This document shows positions 17,923 to 27,870 of a DNA stretch of 46,062 nt, piece after piece (the stretch's first letter is position 1; every line of letters starts with the position of its first letter). This stretch comes from an uncultured Pseudomonadota bacterium (GTDB lineage: Bacteria; Pseudomonadota; Alphaproteobacteria; RF32; CAG-239), in contig CADBEI010000003.1 in NCBI GenBank assembly GCA_902793695.1, positions 1 through 46,062 of the forward strand, given 5' to 3'. Position numbers and translations under genes: made by a program. Under the pieces are notes generated by a model. That model had not been told where the DNA came from and made no database searches. It was given only the letters and a program-made list of their open reading frames with translations.

Positions 17923-19696
17923 AAATATACCGAATATGCGTAAAGTGCCGTCAAATCCGCTGTTGTTTATGTGGGAAGCAATATACGGCGCACGCAAATG
18001 GGCCTTTATCGGTATGGCATTGGCCTTTGGTTTGCAGTTGATGAAAATCTATGTGCCGGTGTATTTTTCGCGGATGATTGATTATTTTACCACAATAACG
18101 CCGGAGGAATTTGCGTGGGAAAAAATGTGGTGGTTTCTGGCGGCTATCTTTGCCGCTTATATAGGGCAATCGTTGTTTAGAATGGTCCGCGAGCTGATAG
18201 ACTTAAACAATGTCGAAAACTTTATGAGTGCAAAAATTATGCTGTTTACGGTTGATTATCTTTCCAAGCATTCTGAGAATTATTTCTCGTCACAAAAAAC
18301 CGGTCAGCTCTCGCAAAAAGCGACAAACTGCGCCGAAAAGGCAGCCGCGGCTCGTGGTTATATTTCGCGTCTTTACAGCAATATTTTCAACGTTTTGATT
18401 AACTTTTTTTACATAGGGTGTGTCAGTTTATGGTTTTTATTACTCGTTGTTATTTTTGGCTCCATATCAGCGTATGCCTCGTATAAATCGAGTTTCAAAT
18501 TACGCGAATTAAACAAAAAAACAGATGATTTATTTGACGATTTTCATGGTGTGGTTGCCGATAGTATCGGTAATGCCCTGAATGTGAAGGCGAGCGGCAG
18601 CGAAGAATACGAGATTTCATTTGTGAAAAGAATTTTCAATAAGTGCAAAATGGCTCGTTTTGATGCCATATATCAGTTTCAAAACAGTATTTGCATTCAG
18701 CGGACAATGGTATGTCTGTTTGAAATCAGTGCTTTATTGCTGTTGATTTATTTGTGGTATCACGAAAAAGTGAGTATCGGTGATGTAACTTTGGTGCTGA
18801 TGTTGATGGGGATGATTATGGATTGTTTCACCGCCATATTGGGTAATATCAGCACGCTTAATACGCTCTTGGGTGCATTGCAGGCGGCAATGATGCCGTT
18901 TGTGGTCAAGCATGAGATTGTCGACGCACCACACGCCAAAGTACTCAAAATCAGCGGCGGAGAGATAGAATTTAAGAATGTAAAATTCGGTTATGATAAC
19001 AAAAAGGTATTCAATAAACTATCCTTAAAAATTAAAGCCGGAGAAAAAGTCGGTATTGTCGGCGCATCGGGGAGCGGCAAATCAACGCTGATAAATCTGT
19101 TGCAACGCGCTTATGATATCGACGGCGGAGAAATCTTAATAGATGGGCAGAATGTGGCTAAAGTTAAACAAAACAGCTTGCATGAGGCGATTGCGCTTAT
19201 TCCGCAAGATACTTCGCTGTTTCATCGCACAGTCAGTCAAAATATAGCGTACGGACGTCTGCACACCAAACAAAGCGAGATTGAACAAGCGGCAAAACAA
19301 GCCTATGCCGATGATTTTATCAAAGAATTGCCGAAAGGGTATCAAACCAAAGTCGGCGAAAAAGGAGTAAAACTTTCGGGCGGACAACGGCAACGTGTGG
19401 CAATTGCTCGGGCAATCTTGAAAAATTCGCCGATATTGATTTTGGATGAGGCTACTTCGGCACTCGATAGTGAGACAGAATTTTATATTCAAAAAGCGCT
19501 GGACGATTTGATAAAAAACAAAACGGTAATTGCCGTGGCTCACCGCCTGTCAACCCTCAAAAATATGGATAGAATCGTGGTGCTAGAGAAAGGACGTATT
19601 ATTGAAGATGATACTCCGGAGAATTTGCTTAAGTCAGCCGGTAAATTTGCCGAACTGTGGCAGATTCAGATGAATGCTGAAACAGAAACAAATTAA
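17906..19696 (+). CDS. ABC exporter half-transporter 2 (MsbA-like, fused permease-ATPase)
   Basis: 596 residues. The start overlaps the preceding gene by 17 bases and has an aaggaag ribosome site inside it; ATG 17909 is an adjacent alternative. It has the same plan as its neighbour: about six membrane helices, then Walker A G-A-S-G-S-G-K-S-T (about 385-393), Q-loop L-I-P-Q-D-T, signature L-S-G-G-Q-R-Q-R, Walker B I-L-I-L-D-E and H-loop A-H-R-L-S. Both ATP sites of the pair look catalytically competent, unlike many heterodimeric exporters, which have one degenerate site. The overlap indicates coupled translation and a fixed 1:1 partner. The substrate is unknown. Confidence 0.9.
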   Translation: MMKLFENIPNMRKVPSNPLLFMWEAIYGARKWAFIGMALAFGLQLMKIYVPVYFSRMIDYFTTITPEEFAWEKMWWFLAAIFAAYIGQSLFRMVRELIDLNNVENFMSAKIMLFTVDYLSKHSENYFSSQKTGQLSQKATNCAEKAAAARGYISRLYSNIFNVLINFFYIGCVSLWFLLLVVIFGSISAYASYKSSFKLRELNKKTDDLFDDFHGVVADSIGNALNVKASGSEEYEISFVKRIFNKCKMARFDAIYQFQNSICIQRTMVCLFEISALLLLIYLWYHEKVSIGDVTLVLMLMGMIMDCFTAILGNISTLNTLLGALQAAMMPFVVKHEIVDAPHAKVLKISGGEIEFKNVKFGYDNKKVFNKLSLKIKAGEKVGIVGASGSGKSTLINLLQRAYDIDGGEILIDGQNVAKVKQNSLHEAIALIPQDTSLFHRTVSQNIAYGRLHTKQSEIEQAAKQAYADDFIKELPKGYQTKVGEKGVKLSGGQRQRVAIARAILKNSPILILDEATSALDSETEFYIQKALDDLIKNKTVIAVAHRLSTLKNMDRIVVLEKGRIIEDDTPENLLKSAGKFAELWQIQMNAETETN

Positions 19697-19736
19697 CGTA
19701 TAAGAAATTAAAGCGGCTGTATCTGCCGCAACATAC

Positions 19737-19775
19737 AAAAAAATCTCTCGCGACCTTTTACGGCGGCGAGAGATT
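19737..19775 (-). terminator. Terminator for the minus-strand small membrane protein gene
   Basis: Stem AATCTCTCGC (19742-19751) and GCGAGAGATT (19766-19775). Read on the minus strand it is followed by a T-run (19743 down to 19737). It sits between convergent genes. Confidence 0.82.
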
Positions 19776-19780
19776 AAAAA

Positions 19781-20164
19781 TCACAACATCAATTTGGCCA
19801 ACATCAGCAACAGCGAGAGCCCGACAATTCCTTCATAAATCGAGGCCCAGAAAAAGGGTGACGCCAGAATTGCGGCGGCAACGACAACTGCGGCGGCGGC
19901 AAACCCCGCATGATACAGCACCAACACCACACCCGCCATTATTAACCAAGAACTTTGCACGTGGAAAATAATTTTCGTTTTGGTGCGCCTGAGGTAAATA
20001 ATCAGCGAGTTCAGCAAGCACACAACAAACCCAATCCAGAAATAGTCAACAACGGTTTCCAAATCGGTAAGCGCATACAGAGTGCCCCACAACGTCAGAA
20101 TCAGCGCATTCACAATGAGTGCCGATTTTGCGGCTTTTTTCAGCATGTTTACGAAATATTCCAT
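19781..20164 (-). CDS. Small membrane protein, about four helices, unknown
   Basis: 127 residues from ATG 20164; a TTG two codons upstream would also work, and neither has a clear ribosome site. Four hydrophobic segments fill almost the whole length: about 13-31, 37-53, 70-100 (a very Ala/Val-rich run) and 103-125. There are no catalytic motifs, and I recognise no family beyond a generic integral membrane protein. It has its own terminator, is convergent with the ABC pair and is separated from the peroxiredoxin gene by a terminator, so it is probably monocistronic. Confidence 0.65.
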   Translation of the reverse strand: MEYFVNMLKKAAKSALIVNALILTLWGTLYALTDLETVVDYFWIGFVVCLLNSLIIYLRRTKTKIIFHVQSSWLIMAGVVLVLYHAGFAAAAVVVAAAILASPFFWASIYEGIVGLSLLLMLAKLML

Positions 20165-20257
20165 AAGCAAAAAAATTATAAATTAATTATATGTTTGTAA
20201 GGTTTAATTTAATCCTTAAACAGCGCCGGAGTCAAGAATTATCTGTATATGGCGGCC

Positions 20258-20291
20258 AAAAAATAAGCCCGAACCAAAGGTCGGGCTTATT
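20258..20291 (-). terminator. Terminator of the pgk-peroxiredoxin transcript
   Basis: A perfect 11-bp stem, AATAAGCCCGA (20262-20272) and TCGGGCTTATT (20281-20291), with an 8-base loop, followed on the minus strand by a T-run (20263-20258). It lies 25 bases past the peroxiredoxin stop. Confidence 0.9.
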
Positions 20292-20315
20292 AAACTTATA
20301 GCGAGCGGGTTGACT

Positions 20316-20759
20316 TTATTTCAGCGATTGCAGCGCACGCAGAATCTCGTCAACGTGTCCGACAACTTTAACTTTGCGCCATTCTTTGACGATTTCGCCT
20401 TTGGCGTTGAGGAGGAAAGTGGAACGCTCAATTCCCATATATTTGCGCCCGTACATTGATTTTTCTTTCCAAACGCCGTATTTTTCCGCCAGTTCGTGCT
20501 TGCTATCCGCCACCAACATAAAATTCAGATTTTGTTTTTGCTGAAACTTTTGATGGCTGACAACACTGTCCGGACTTACACCGACAACTTCGGCATACGC
20601 CGTCAATCGGCTCATATTGTCGCGAAAATCACAGGCTTCTTTGGTACATCCGGAGGTATTGTCTTTCGGATAGAAATACAAAACCATTGTTTTTCCGCGG
20701 AGATTTTGCTCATCAAACTCCGTCGGCTGTCCGTTTTTATCAATCGCTTGCAGAATCAT
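20316..20759 (-). CDS. bcp: Thioredoxin-dependent thiol peroxidase (bacterioferritin comigratory protein family)
   Basis: 147 residues. The peroxidatic motif Y-P-K-D-N-T-S-G-C-T-K-E-A-C (Cys38, resolving Cys43) is diagnostic of the BCP/PrxQ peroxiredoxins, which reduce hydroperoxides with thioredoxin. Downstream R-S-T-F-L-L-N also fits. An in-frame stop lies two codons upstream of ATG 20759, so the protein really lacks the first ~10 residues (G-D-x-A-P-x-F) common in the family. The usual Thr-Pro before the Gly-Cys is Thr-Ser here. It follows pgk with a 25-bp gap and is probably cotranscribed with it. Confidence 0.93.
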   Translation of the reverse strand: MILQAIDKNGQPTEFDEQNLRGKTMVLYFYPKDNTSGCTKEACDFRDNMSRLTAYAEVVGVSPDSVVSHQKFQQKQNLNFMLVADSKHELAEKYGVWKEKSMYGRKYMGIERSTFLLNAKGEIVKEWRKVKVVGHVDEILRALQSLK

Positions 20760-20784
20760 CGCTTATTCCCGTCAATTTTTATGA

Positions 20785-21993
20785 TTATTTTTTGAAAATA
20801 ACCACACCCGGAAGTTCTTTACCTTCCATCCACTCCAAAAAGGCACCGCCGGCCGTTGAAATGTAGCTGAATTTATCGGCCACACCGGCATTGGCCAAAG
20901 CCGATACCGTATCACCGCCGCCGGCAACCGAAGTCAATTTTCCGTCAGTTGTCAGTTTTGCGGCATATTGGGCAACGGCGTTGGTAGCGGCATCAAACGG
21001 CTTAAGTTCAAATGCACCGAGCGGACCGTTCCAAACCAAAGTTTTGCATTCTGCCAATTTGGCTTTGATGTTGGCAACCGTCTTTTCGCCGACATCAAGC
21101 AGCGTTCCGGTTGCCGGAATATTGTTGATATCAACGGTTTGGTGCGGGGCATTGGCAGCAAATTCCGCGGCACATACCAAATCATTCGGTAAAATAACTT
21201 CACAACCGTGCGCCTTGGCCGTTGCCAGAATTTCTTTAGCCGTATCAAGCATATCCATCTGCACCAAAGAGTTGTTTTCGTTAATACCGTCAGCGCCCAA
21301 AACTTTGAGGAAAGTATGAGCCATACCGCCGGAAATCACCAGTTTGTCAACCTTTTTAACCAAGTTATTCAATAAATCGAGTTTGGTGGAAACCTTGGAG
21401 CCGCCGACAATAGCCATCAGCGGACGCGTCGGGTTATTCAAACCTGAAGTTAAAGCGGCAACTTCTTCCGCCATCAACAAACCCATGGCAGACGGCAATA
21501 ATTCCGGTGCCGCCACCATCGAAGCGTGAGCACGATGAGCGGTTGAAAATGCATCGGAAACATAAACATCTGCCGGCTTAACCAATTCTTTAGCCCAAGC
21601 TTCATCACCTTTCTTTTCTTCATCGTAATAGCGCAGATTTTCCAAAAGCAAAACTTCATCAGCTTTCATATTCTTAACGGCATCGGTCACAACATTACCG
21701 ATACAATCTTCTATGAAAATAACTTTATGACCAAGTGCTTTTTCCAATTCCGGTGCCACATGACGCAATGAATTTTTTACATCGCCTTTGCCTTCCGGAC
21801 GTCCGAAGTGCGAAATTACCACCACTTTGGCGCCTTTGTTCATCAATGTTTTGATGGTCGGTACGGTGCGGTCAATACGCGCGGTGTTGGTAACGTGAAA
21901 ATTTTCATCCATCGGCACATTCAAATCGGCGCGCAGCATTACGACTTTACCGTTCAAATCACCCAAATCATCAATAGTTTTATATTCTTGCAT
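20785..21993 (-). CDS. pgk: Phosphoglycerate kinase
   Basis: 402 residues, the normal bacterial length. Family blocks are seen in order: L-R-A-D-L-N-V-P (substrate Asp/Asn), I-S-H-F-G-R-P-E-G-K, L-L-E-N-L-R-Y, V-S-D-A-F-S-T-A-H-R-A-H-A-S, V-G-G-S-K-V-S-T-K-L (nucleotide site), G-P-L-G-A-F-E and V-A-G-G-G-D-T-V. It catalyses 1,3-bisphosphoglycerate plus ADP to 3-phosphoglycerate plus ATP in glycolysis. The ATG has an aaggaa ribosome site. It follows gap on the same strand but behind a terminator hairpin. Confidence 0.97.
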   Translation of the reverse strand: MQEYKTIDDLGDLNGKVVMLRADLNVPMDENFHVTNTARIDRTVPTIKTLMNKGAKVVVISHFGRPEGKGDVKNSLRHVAPELEKALGHKVIFIEDCIGNVVTDAVKNMKADEVLLLENLRYYDEEKKGDEAWAKELVKPADVYVSDAFSTAHRAHASMVAAPELLPSAMGLLMAEEVAALTSGLNNPTRPLMAIVGGSKVSTKLDLLNNLVKKVDKLVISGGMAHTFLKVLGADGINENNSLVQMDMLDTAKEILATAKAHGCEVILPNDLVCAAEFAANAPHQTVDINNIPATGTLLDVGEKTVANIKAKLAECKTLVWNGPLGAFELKPFDAATNAVAQYAAKLTTDGKLTSVAGGGDTVSALANAGVADKFSYISTAGGAFLEWMEGKELPGVVIFKK

Positions 21994-22021
21994 TTATTTT
22001 TCCTTTTTCGTTTATATATTC

Positions 22022-22056
22022 AAAAACCCCACCGGTTAAATGATAACGCGGTGGGG
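22022..22056 (-). terminator. Terminator/attenuator between gap and pgk
   Basis: A perfect 8-bp GC-rich stem, CCCCACCG (22027-22034) and CGGTGGGG (22049-22056), followed on the minus strand by TTTTT (22026-22022). It should end most gap transcripts, so pgk needs read-through or its own promoter. Confidence 0.85.
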
Positions 22057-22072
22057 AATTAAGAGCTTTGTT

Positions 22073-23152
<1,080 letters not shown>

Positions 23153-23212
23153 TTATCATTAAAGATAAAAATTTCAAGCAAAATATTAAGGCATGTCGAT
23201 AAAATACATAAG

Positions 23213-24115
23213 CTATTTGCCGTGACCTTTGGCAACAGCCAGAGCAGCCACCAGAGAGGCCAGTATCGGGCCGGTTTTTTGCAGCCGCTTTTTGATTTGA
23301 TAACGCTTTTTATAAACCTTAACCATAGGATTACGTCCGGCTTTCAGAGTAATTTCATCTTTGTGTTTTTGGTAATAGCGACGATCGATTTCGCTACGAT
23401 TGGCTCGAGTATTGTTTTTGCGGTCGAGTTCTTTCAGCAATTCCGGATTTTCCGCTTTCAGATTGGCGCGGCGGGCATTGGCTTTTTGCCGCAAACGTTC
23501 GCGATTTTTGGCACGATACAAGGCGTTACGACGATTATTGTCGGCGCGCTTTTTTTCTTGCTCTTCCGGAGTAAGGGTGGCAAATTTTTTATAATATGAC
23601 TTACGTTCCAGCGGATGGTCGATGCGACGTTTGCGCATGCGCAGTTTGTTTTGCTCACGCTTCAATTCTTCCTTGGTCAGGGCTGTGTGCGTTTTTTCAT
23701 ACTTCTTTTTTTTGGCATCGATAAGAGCTTCAATAACTCTTTGAATTTTCAAGTCATATTCATTTTGCATAACTTCTTGCGCCGCCGGAAACGAAATATT
23801 TATAAGGCGGCTGTGCGGGCGAGTAATTCTCTCCCGATTCAGTTTCATAAAAGTTGTCGGTGACATAATTACACTTTGTTTTTGATTAAGCCGAATTTTC
23901 TCCGGCAATAACGAATACACGGCCAAAACCGTTTCATCGGCAAAAAAACCGTCATATTCCAGAATACGCACAATATCTGAAGTAAACAGTAATTTTTTAA
24001 GCGGACTTTTTTCCATAAATTCATCAATTTCTTTTACGTTTTCCGGCTTGCCGCCGAGAACGGCATAGAAAACATCGGCCAAATCCGTAATTTTATCCGT
24101 TTCAAAGCGTTTCAT
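23213..24115 (-). CDS. Very basic Lys/Arg-rich coiled-coil protein, unknown
   Basis: 300 residues from ATG 24115, which has a gaggag ribosome site; the longer open frame upstream runs through the promoter. Residues 1-120 are a normal mixed domain (L-A-D-V-F-Y-A-V-L-G-G-K, then L-E-Y-D-G-F-F-A-D-E-T). From ~130 on the protein is a long helix-forming run dominated by Lys, Arg, Asn and Glu, for example R-R-N-A-L-Y-R-A-K-N-R-E-R-L-R and R-R-Y-Y-Q-K-H-K-D-E. It ends in a short hydrophobic stretch (I-L-A-S-L-V-A-A-L-A-V-A) and G-H-G-K. The composition suggests RNA or DNA binding. The pattern resembles basic repeats beside HNH-type domains, but no nuclease motif is present. I recognise no named family. 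It seems monocistronic. Confidence 0.75.
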   Translation of the reverse strand: MKRFETDKITDLADVFYAVLGGKPENVKEIDEFMEKSPLKKLLFTSDIVRILEYDGFFADETVLAVYSLLPEKIRLNQKQSVIMSPTTFMKLNRERITRPHSRLINISFPAAQEVMQNEYDLKIQRVIEALIDAKKKKYEKTHTALTKEELKREQNKLRMRKRRIDHPLERKSYYKKFATLTPEEQEKKRADNNRRNALYRAKNRERLRQKANARRANLKAENPELLKELDRKNNTRANRSEIDRRYYQKHKDEITLKAGRNPMVKVYKKRYQIKKRLQKTGPILASLVAALAVAKGHGK

Positions 24116-24134
24116 TGTCGACTCCTCGGAACAC

Positions 24135-24163
24135 TTTATAACATAAAAATGCTCAAAAAACAA
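24135..24163 (-). promoter_or_regulatory. Promoter of the basic protein gene
   Basis: On the minus strand: TTGTTT (24163-24158), a 17-bp spacer and TATAAA (24140-24135), 20 bases before the start codon at 24115. Confidence 0.6.
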
Positions 24164-24196
24164 GGTAAATTGGCTGAATTGCAAAAGATGACGAAT

Positions 24197-24243
24197 ATAA
24201 AAAACGGCGTGTGTTCGTCTTAATCTAAAACACACGCTGTTTT
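24197..24243 (-). terminator. Terminator of clpP-clpX
   Basis: A 15-bp stem with one mismatch (24201-24215 with 24229-24243), then a T-run on the minus strand (24204-24199). It begins 18 bases after the clpX stop. Confidence 0.85.
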
Positions 24244-24260
24244 AGTATAAAGTGCGGTTT

Positions 24261-25538
24261 TTATGCTGATTTTTTCAGCTGAGGCTTAGCCTTAATCAAT
24301 TTAGGCTTAGCCTTACCTTCGACCACTTTCTCGTCGAACACGATTTCCGCAATATCTTTTTTATCCGGCAACTCGTACATCCACTCCATCAAGATTTCTT
24401 CCATAATGGCACGCAGACCGCGGGCACCGGTTTTACGTTCTATCGCCAATTTGGCGATTGCCAACAGTGCTTTATCAGTAATTGTCAGTTTTACGTTATC
24501 CATATTGAACAGTGAGCGATATTGGCTGACCAGAGCGTTTTTCGGCTCGGTCAATACCGAAATCAGCGCTTTCTCATCCAAATCATCAAGCGTGGCAATC
24601 ACCGGAACACGACCGGTAAATTCAGGAATAAGTCCGTATTTTACCAAATCTTCCGGTCGCACGTCTTTCAAAATCTGGCCGACCGATTTTTCATCTTTTT
24701 CCACTTTAGCGCCGAAACCGATGGAATTATTGTTTTCCGTGCCGTGTTTCTCGATGATTTTTTCCAAACCGGCAAACGCACCGCCGCAAATAAACAGAAT
24801 ATTGGTGGTATCAACGTGCAAAAATTCCTGCTGCGGATGTTTGCGTCCGCCCTGCGGCGGCACATTGGCAACCGTACCTTCAATAATTTTCAGCAAAGCC
24901 TGTTGCACGCCTTCGCCTGAAACATCACGCGTAATCGACGGGCCGTCGCCTTTGCGGGAAATTTTATCGATTTCATCAATATAAATAATGCCGCGTTGTG
25001 CTTTTTCGATATCGTAATTGGCATTTTGCACCAGCTTAAGCACAATGTTTTCTACGTCTTCACCAACATATCCGGCCTCGGTTAGGGTAGTGGCATCGGC
25101 AATGGCAAAAGGTACATTCAAAATCTTGGCGAGCGTTTGCGCCAAAAGAGTTTTACCGCAACCGGTGGAGCCGATTAAGATAACGTTTGATTTATTGATG
25201 TCAACTTCATCTTTATTCGGGTTGTTCAAGCGTTTATAATGGTTATACACCGCCACTGCCAACACTTTTTTGGCATAATCCTGTCCGATAACGTATTCAT
25301 CCAAAAACTTTTTGATTTTGGACGGTGTCGGCAAATCTTCGGTCGCTTGTACTTCTTTTTTATCGGTATTGTTTTCGTCATCGAAGATTTCTTCTTCCAT
25401 AATCGAATGGCAAACATCAATACACTCATTACAAATATATACGCCGCGACCGGCCACCAGTTTTTTTACCTCTTTTTGGCTTTTGCCGCAAAAAGAGCAG
25501 TGCAAAATGTCTTCGTCTTTCTCGTCTTTTTTACTCAT
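24261..25538 (-). CDS. clpX: ATP-dependent Clp protease ATP-binding subunit ClpX
   Basis: 425 residues from ATG 25538 with an aggtga ribosome site; a GTG three codons upstream is an alternative. The N-terminal zinc domain is C-S-F-C (14-17) and C-N-E-C (36-39). The AAA+ domain has Walker A G-S-T-G-C-G-K-T, the pore loop A-G-Y-V-G-E-D, Walker [10 protein letters not shown], the ClpP-docking loop S-I-G-F-G-A, and sensor 2 in K-T-G-A-R-G-L-R. It unfolds substrates and feeds them to ClpP. In alphaproteobacteria ClpXP degrades CtrA and other cell-cycle regulators. It follows clpP after 9 bases. Confidence 0.98.
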   Translation of the reverse strand: MSKKDEKDEDILHCSFCGKSQKEVKKLVAGRGVYICNECIDVCHSIMEEEIFDDENNTDKKEVQATEDLPTPSKIKKFLDEYVIGQDYAKKVLAVAVYNHYKRLNNPNKDEVDINKSNVILIGSTGCGKTLLAQTLAKILNVPFAIADATTLTEAGYVGEDVENIVLKLVQNANYDIEKAQRGIIYIDEIDKISRKGDGPSITRDVSGEGVQQALLKIIEGTVANVPPQGGRKHPQQEFLHVDTTNILFICGGAFAGLEKIIEKHGTENNNSIGFGAKVEKDEKSVGQILKDVRPEDLVKYGLIPEFTGRVPVIATLDDLDEKALISVLTEPKNALVSQYRSLFNMDNVKLTITDKALLAIAKLAIERKTGARGLRAIMEEILMEWMYELPDKKDIAEIVFDEKVVEGKAKPKLIKAKPQLKKSA

Positions 25539-25547
25539 AACTTTCAC

Positions 25548-26165
25548 CTACTTTATTTCGTTACGATTAGTGATAATATGGTCAATCAAACCAAAATCAA
25601 GTGCTTCCTGCGGTGTCATAAAATTATCTCTGTCCATAGCTTTTTCAATAACCGAGAGTTTTTGACCGGTGTTGTCGGCATAAATTTTGTTCAGGCGCTT
25701 ACGTAAATCCAAAATCAATTTGGCCTGAATTTCAATATCGGTTGCCTGACCTTTGGCACCGCCCGACGGCTGATGAATCATAATCTGCGAGTTTGGCAAC
25801 GAATAGCGTTTGCCTTTGGTGCCGCCCGCCAATAAAAACGAACCCATCGAGCAGGCCTGACCGACGCAAATCGTTGCCACATCACACGAAATATATTGCA
25901 TAGTGTCATACATTGCAAGTCCGGAAGTTACCACACCGCCCGGCGAATTGATGTAAAGCGAAATGTCTTTTTTCGGGTTTTCGGCTTCCAAAAACAAAAG
26001 CTGAGCACAAACCAGCGACGAAACTTCATCATTTACTTCGCCGGTTAAAAAGATAATCCGCTCCTTCAATAAACGCGAAAAAATATCGAATTGACGCTCA
26101 CCTTTGGGGGTTTGTTCGATCACCATCGGTACCAAGGAGCTGTTTAAAATCTCTGCATTATTCAT
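25548..26165 (-). CDS. clpP: ATP-dependent Clp protease proteolytic subunit ClpP
   Basis: 205 residues, family length. The serine protease triad is Ser106 in G-Q-A-C-S-M-G-S, His131 in I-M-I-H-Q-P and Asp180 in M-D-R-D-N-F. The residue two before the Ser is Ala-Cys rather than the common Ala-Ala. [11 protein letters not shown] forms the substrate-binding strand. The ATG has an aaggaa ribosome site. The gene leads the clpP-clpX operon and lies downstream of tRNA-His, separated from it by a terminator. Confidence 0.98.
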   Translation of the reverse strand: MNNAEILNSSLVPMVIEQTPKGERQFDIFSRLLKERIIFLTGEVNDEVSSLVCAQLLFLEAENPKKDISLYINSPGGVVTSGLAMYDTMQYISCDVATICVGQACSMGSFLLAGGTKGKRYSLPNSQIMIHQPSGGAKGQATDIEIQAKLILDLRKRLNKIYADNTGQKLSVIEKAMDRDNFMTPQEALDFGLIDHIITNRNEIK

Positions 26166-26264
26166 CGTCTTTTTTCCTTATATATAACAAACTTCCGCTA
26201 TTAAAACACATTTATGATTAATATTTCCTAAACAAACAATATTTTGTGCTATTGTCGTATGTAT

Positions 26265-26298
26265 AACAAAAAAAGATGCCGATTTCAAGGCATCTTTT
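26265..26298 (-). terminator. Terminator of tRNA-His
   Basis: A perfect 10-bp stem, AAAAGATGCC (26271-26280) and GGCATCTTTT (26289-26298), with an 8-base loop and a T-run on the minus strand, 7 bases after the encoded CCA. Confidence 0.92.
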
Positions 26299-26304
26299 CA
26301 AAAA

Positions 26305-26381
26305 TGGGGCGGATGATCGGATTTGAACTGACGACATCTGGTACCACAAACCAGCGCTCTAACCAACTGAGCTACATCCGC
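26305..26381 (-). tRNA. tRNA-His (GTG anticodon)
   Basis: Read on the minus strand, the cloverleaf has acceptor stem GCGGATG/CATCCGC, D-stem GCTC/GAGC, anticodon stem CTGGT/ACCAG with loop TTGTGGT (anticodon GTG, reads CAC/CAU), and T-stem GTCAG/CCGAT with loop TTCAAAT. The discriminator is C73 (26308), the CCA tail is encoded (26305-26307) and the base at -1 is G (26382). This preserves the canonical G-1:C73 identity pair of tRNA-His. The T-stem has one A:C mismatch (second pair from the loop). Confidence 0.97.
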
Positions 26382-26395
26382 CATAAGCAAATCTT

Positions 26396-26424
26396 TTATT
26401 AACCTTAAAAACCGCGAATGTCAA
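26396..26424 (-). promoter_or_regulatory. Promoter of tRNA-His
   Basis: On the minus strand: TTGACA (26424-26419), a 17-bp spacer and TAATAA (26401-26396), about 14 bases before the mature 5' end. It matches the sigma-70 consensus well. Confidence 0.82.
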
Positions 26425-26622
26425 TAAGAAAATAAAAAAAATGCAAATTAAGCGGATTATTCTGCGCAATATCACACAAAACACCGCATAATCGCGACTT
26501 TTGCGACAATAAAAACTTTTTATGTATTCGCTTGCGTATAAAACCGATTTATTACTATTTCTTCAGCTTTTATTTACCATTTTTGTATTATACTCGGCGT
26601 AATGCTATAAAATGAGGGAAAA

Positions 26623-27870
26623 ATGATAAGAAAAATCGCGTTATTTCTTTTAGTTACGGTTTTGAGTTTAGGCGCCGAAAAAGCGGCAGCGGCAACTTCG
26701 TCGATTATGGTAAATGCCGAAAACGGCAAAGTGATGTATGAAATGAATGCCGATGAACTGCGCTATCCGGCTTCTCTGACCAAACTGATGACGTTGTATA
26801 TTACGTTCAATGCGTTGGAAAACGGACACTTGAAACTGACCGATAAACTGAAAGTATCGGCAACCGCCGCCAGTCGTTCGCCATCAAAATTGGGTGTTCG
26901 TGCCGGTGAAACCATTACGGTCAAAGATGCAATTATGGCGGTTATTGTTAAATCGGCCAACGATTGCGCTACGGTTTTGGCTGAACATTTTTCCAAGAGC
27001 GAAGCCGAATTTGCGGTTATGATGACCAAAACGGCACGCAAGCTCAATATGAATCACACAACCTTTAAAAATGCCTCCGGTTTGCCGAATTCCATGCAAA
27101 AAACCACGGCACGCGATATGTCTAAACTGGCTATGGCGGTTTATCATCATTTTCCGCAGTATTACAAGTGGTTTTCAATGCAGAGTTTTAAGTATAAAGG
27201 GCAGGTAATTACGGGACATAACCATCTTTTGAATACTTTTTCCGGCGCCGACGGTATGAAAACCGGATACACGGCAGCTTCCGGCTACAATATCATTACT
27301 TCGGCCAGACGCGGCAATAAACGCGTAATTGCCGTTACCATGGGACACCGCTATTTGAACGAACGCGATAAAAAAGCGGCCGTAATGATGGATAAAGGCT
27401 TGGGCGCGCTGAAAAAATCCGATAATGTCGATGTGGCTGCCTTAACCCGCTCCATTAACGGCAATGCTACACAATTGGCATCGGTTAAATCGGTCAGCCA
27501 AAGTACGCAACCTACCACAATAAAAACTGCCGCGGCGGCGCGTAAAACTCAATCACAAACCAAGACGGTTGCAAGTGTTGCTCCGACATCGGCACAAAGC
27601 GGAGTTTATGCGATTCAGGTCGGAGCGTTCTCCGATTATCAACGCGCCAGAAGTTATGCTAACAGCGTGAAAAACGATTTGGCCAAAAAATATGCGGCTT
27701 ATAATATTAAAGTTGAAGAAACCAAAGTTGCCGATAAAACCATGTATCGTTCCAAAGTGGTGGGAATGGCTAAAAATACGGCCACACAGATTTGTAACGG
27801 CATGAAAAGCCGGAAAAAATCCTGCATTGTGGTGGCCGAAAGCAATACGTACAGTTTGGCGCAAAAATAA
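26623..27870 (+). CDS. D-alanyl-D-alanine carboxypeptidase (PBP5/6 family) with C-terminal SPOR domain
   Basis: 415 residues. The signal peptide is at 1-23 (A-A-A-A). The peptidase S11 motifs are complete: S-L-T-K (Ser51, Lys54), S-A-N (111-113) and K-T-G (213-215). A Ser/Thr/Gln-rich linker (about 280-325) leads to a SPOR domain (about 329-410) that begins Y-A-I-Q-V-G-A-F-S-D. The enzyme trims the terminal D-Ala of peptidoglycan pentapeptides in the periplasm, and SPOR domains bind denuded glycan at the septum, so it should act at the division site. It replaces the usual C-terminal membrane helix of PBP5. The stop overlaps the next start (TAATG). Confidence 0.95.
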   Translation: MIRKIALFLLVTVLSLGAEKAAAATSSIMVNAENGKVMYEMNADELRYPASLTKLMTLYITFNALENGHLKLTDKLKVSATAASRSPSKLGVRAGETITVKDAIMAVIVKSANDCATVLAEHFSKSEAEFAVMMTKTARKLNMNHTTFKNASGLPNSMQKTTARDMSKLAMAVYHHFPQYYKWFSMQSFKYKGQVITGHNHLLNTFSGADGMKTGYTAASGYNIITSARRGNKRVIAVTMGHRYLNERDKKAAVMMDKGLGALKKSDNVDVAALTRSINGNATQLASVKSVSQSTQPTTIKTAAAARKTQSQTKTVASVAPTSAQSGVYAIQVGAFSDYQRARSYANSVKNDLAKKYAAYNIKVEETKVADKTMYRSKVVGMAKNTATQICNGMKSRKKSCIVVAESNTYSLAQK

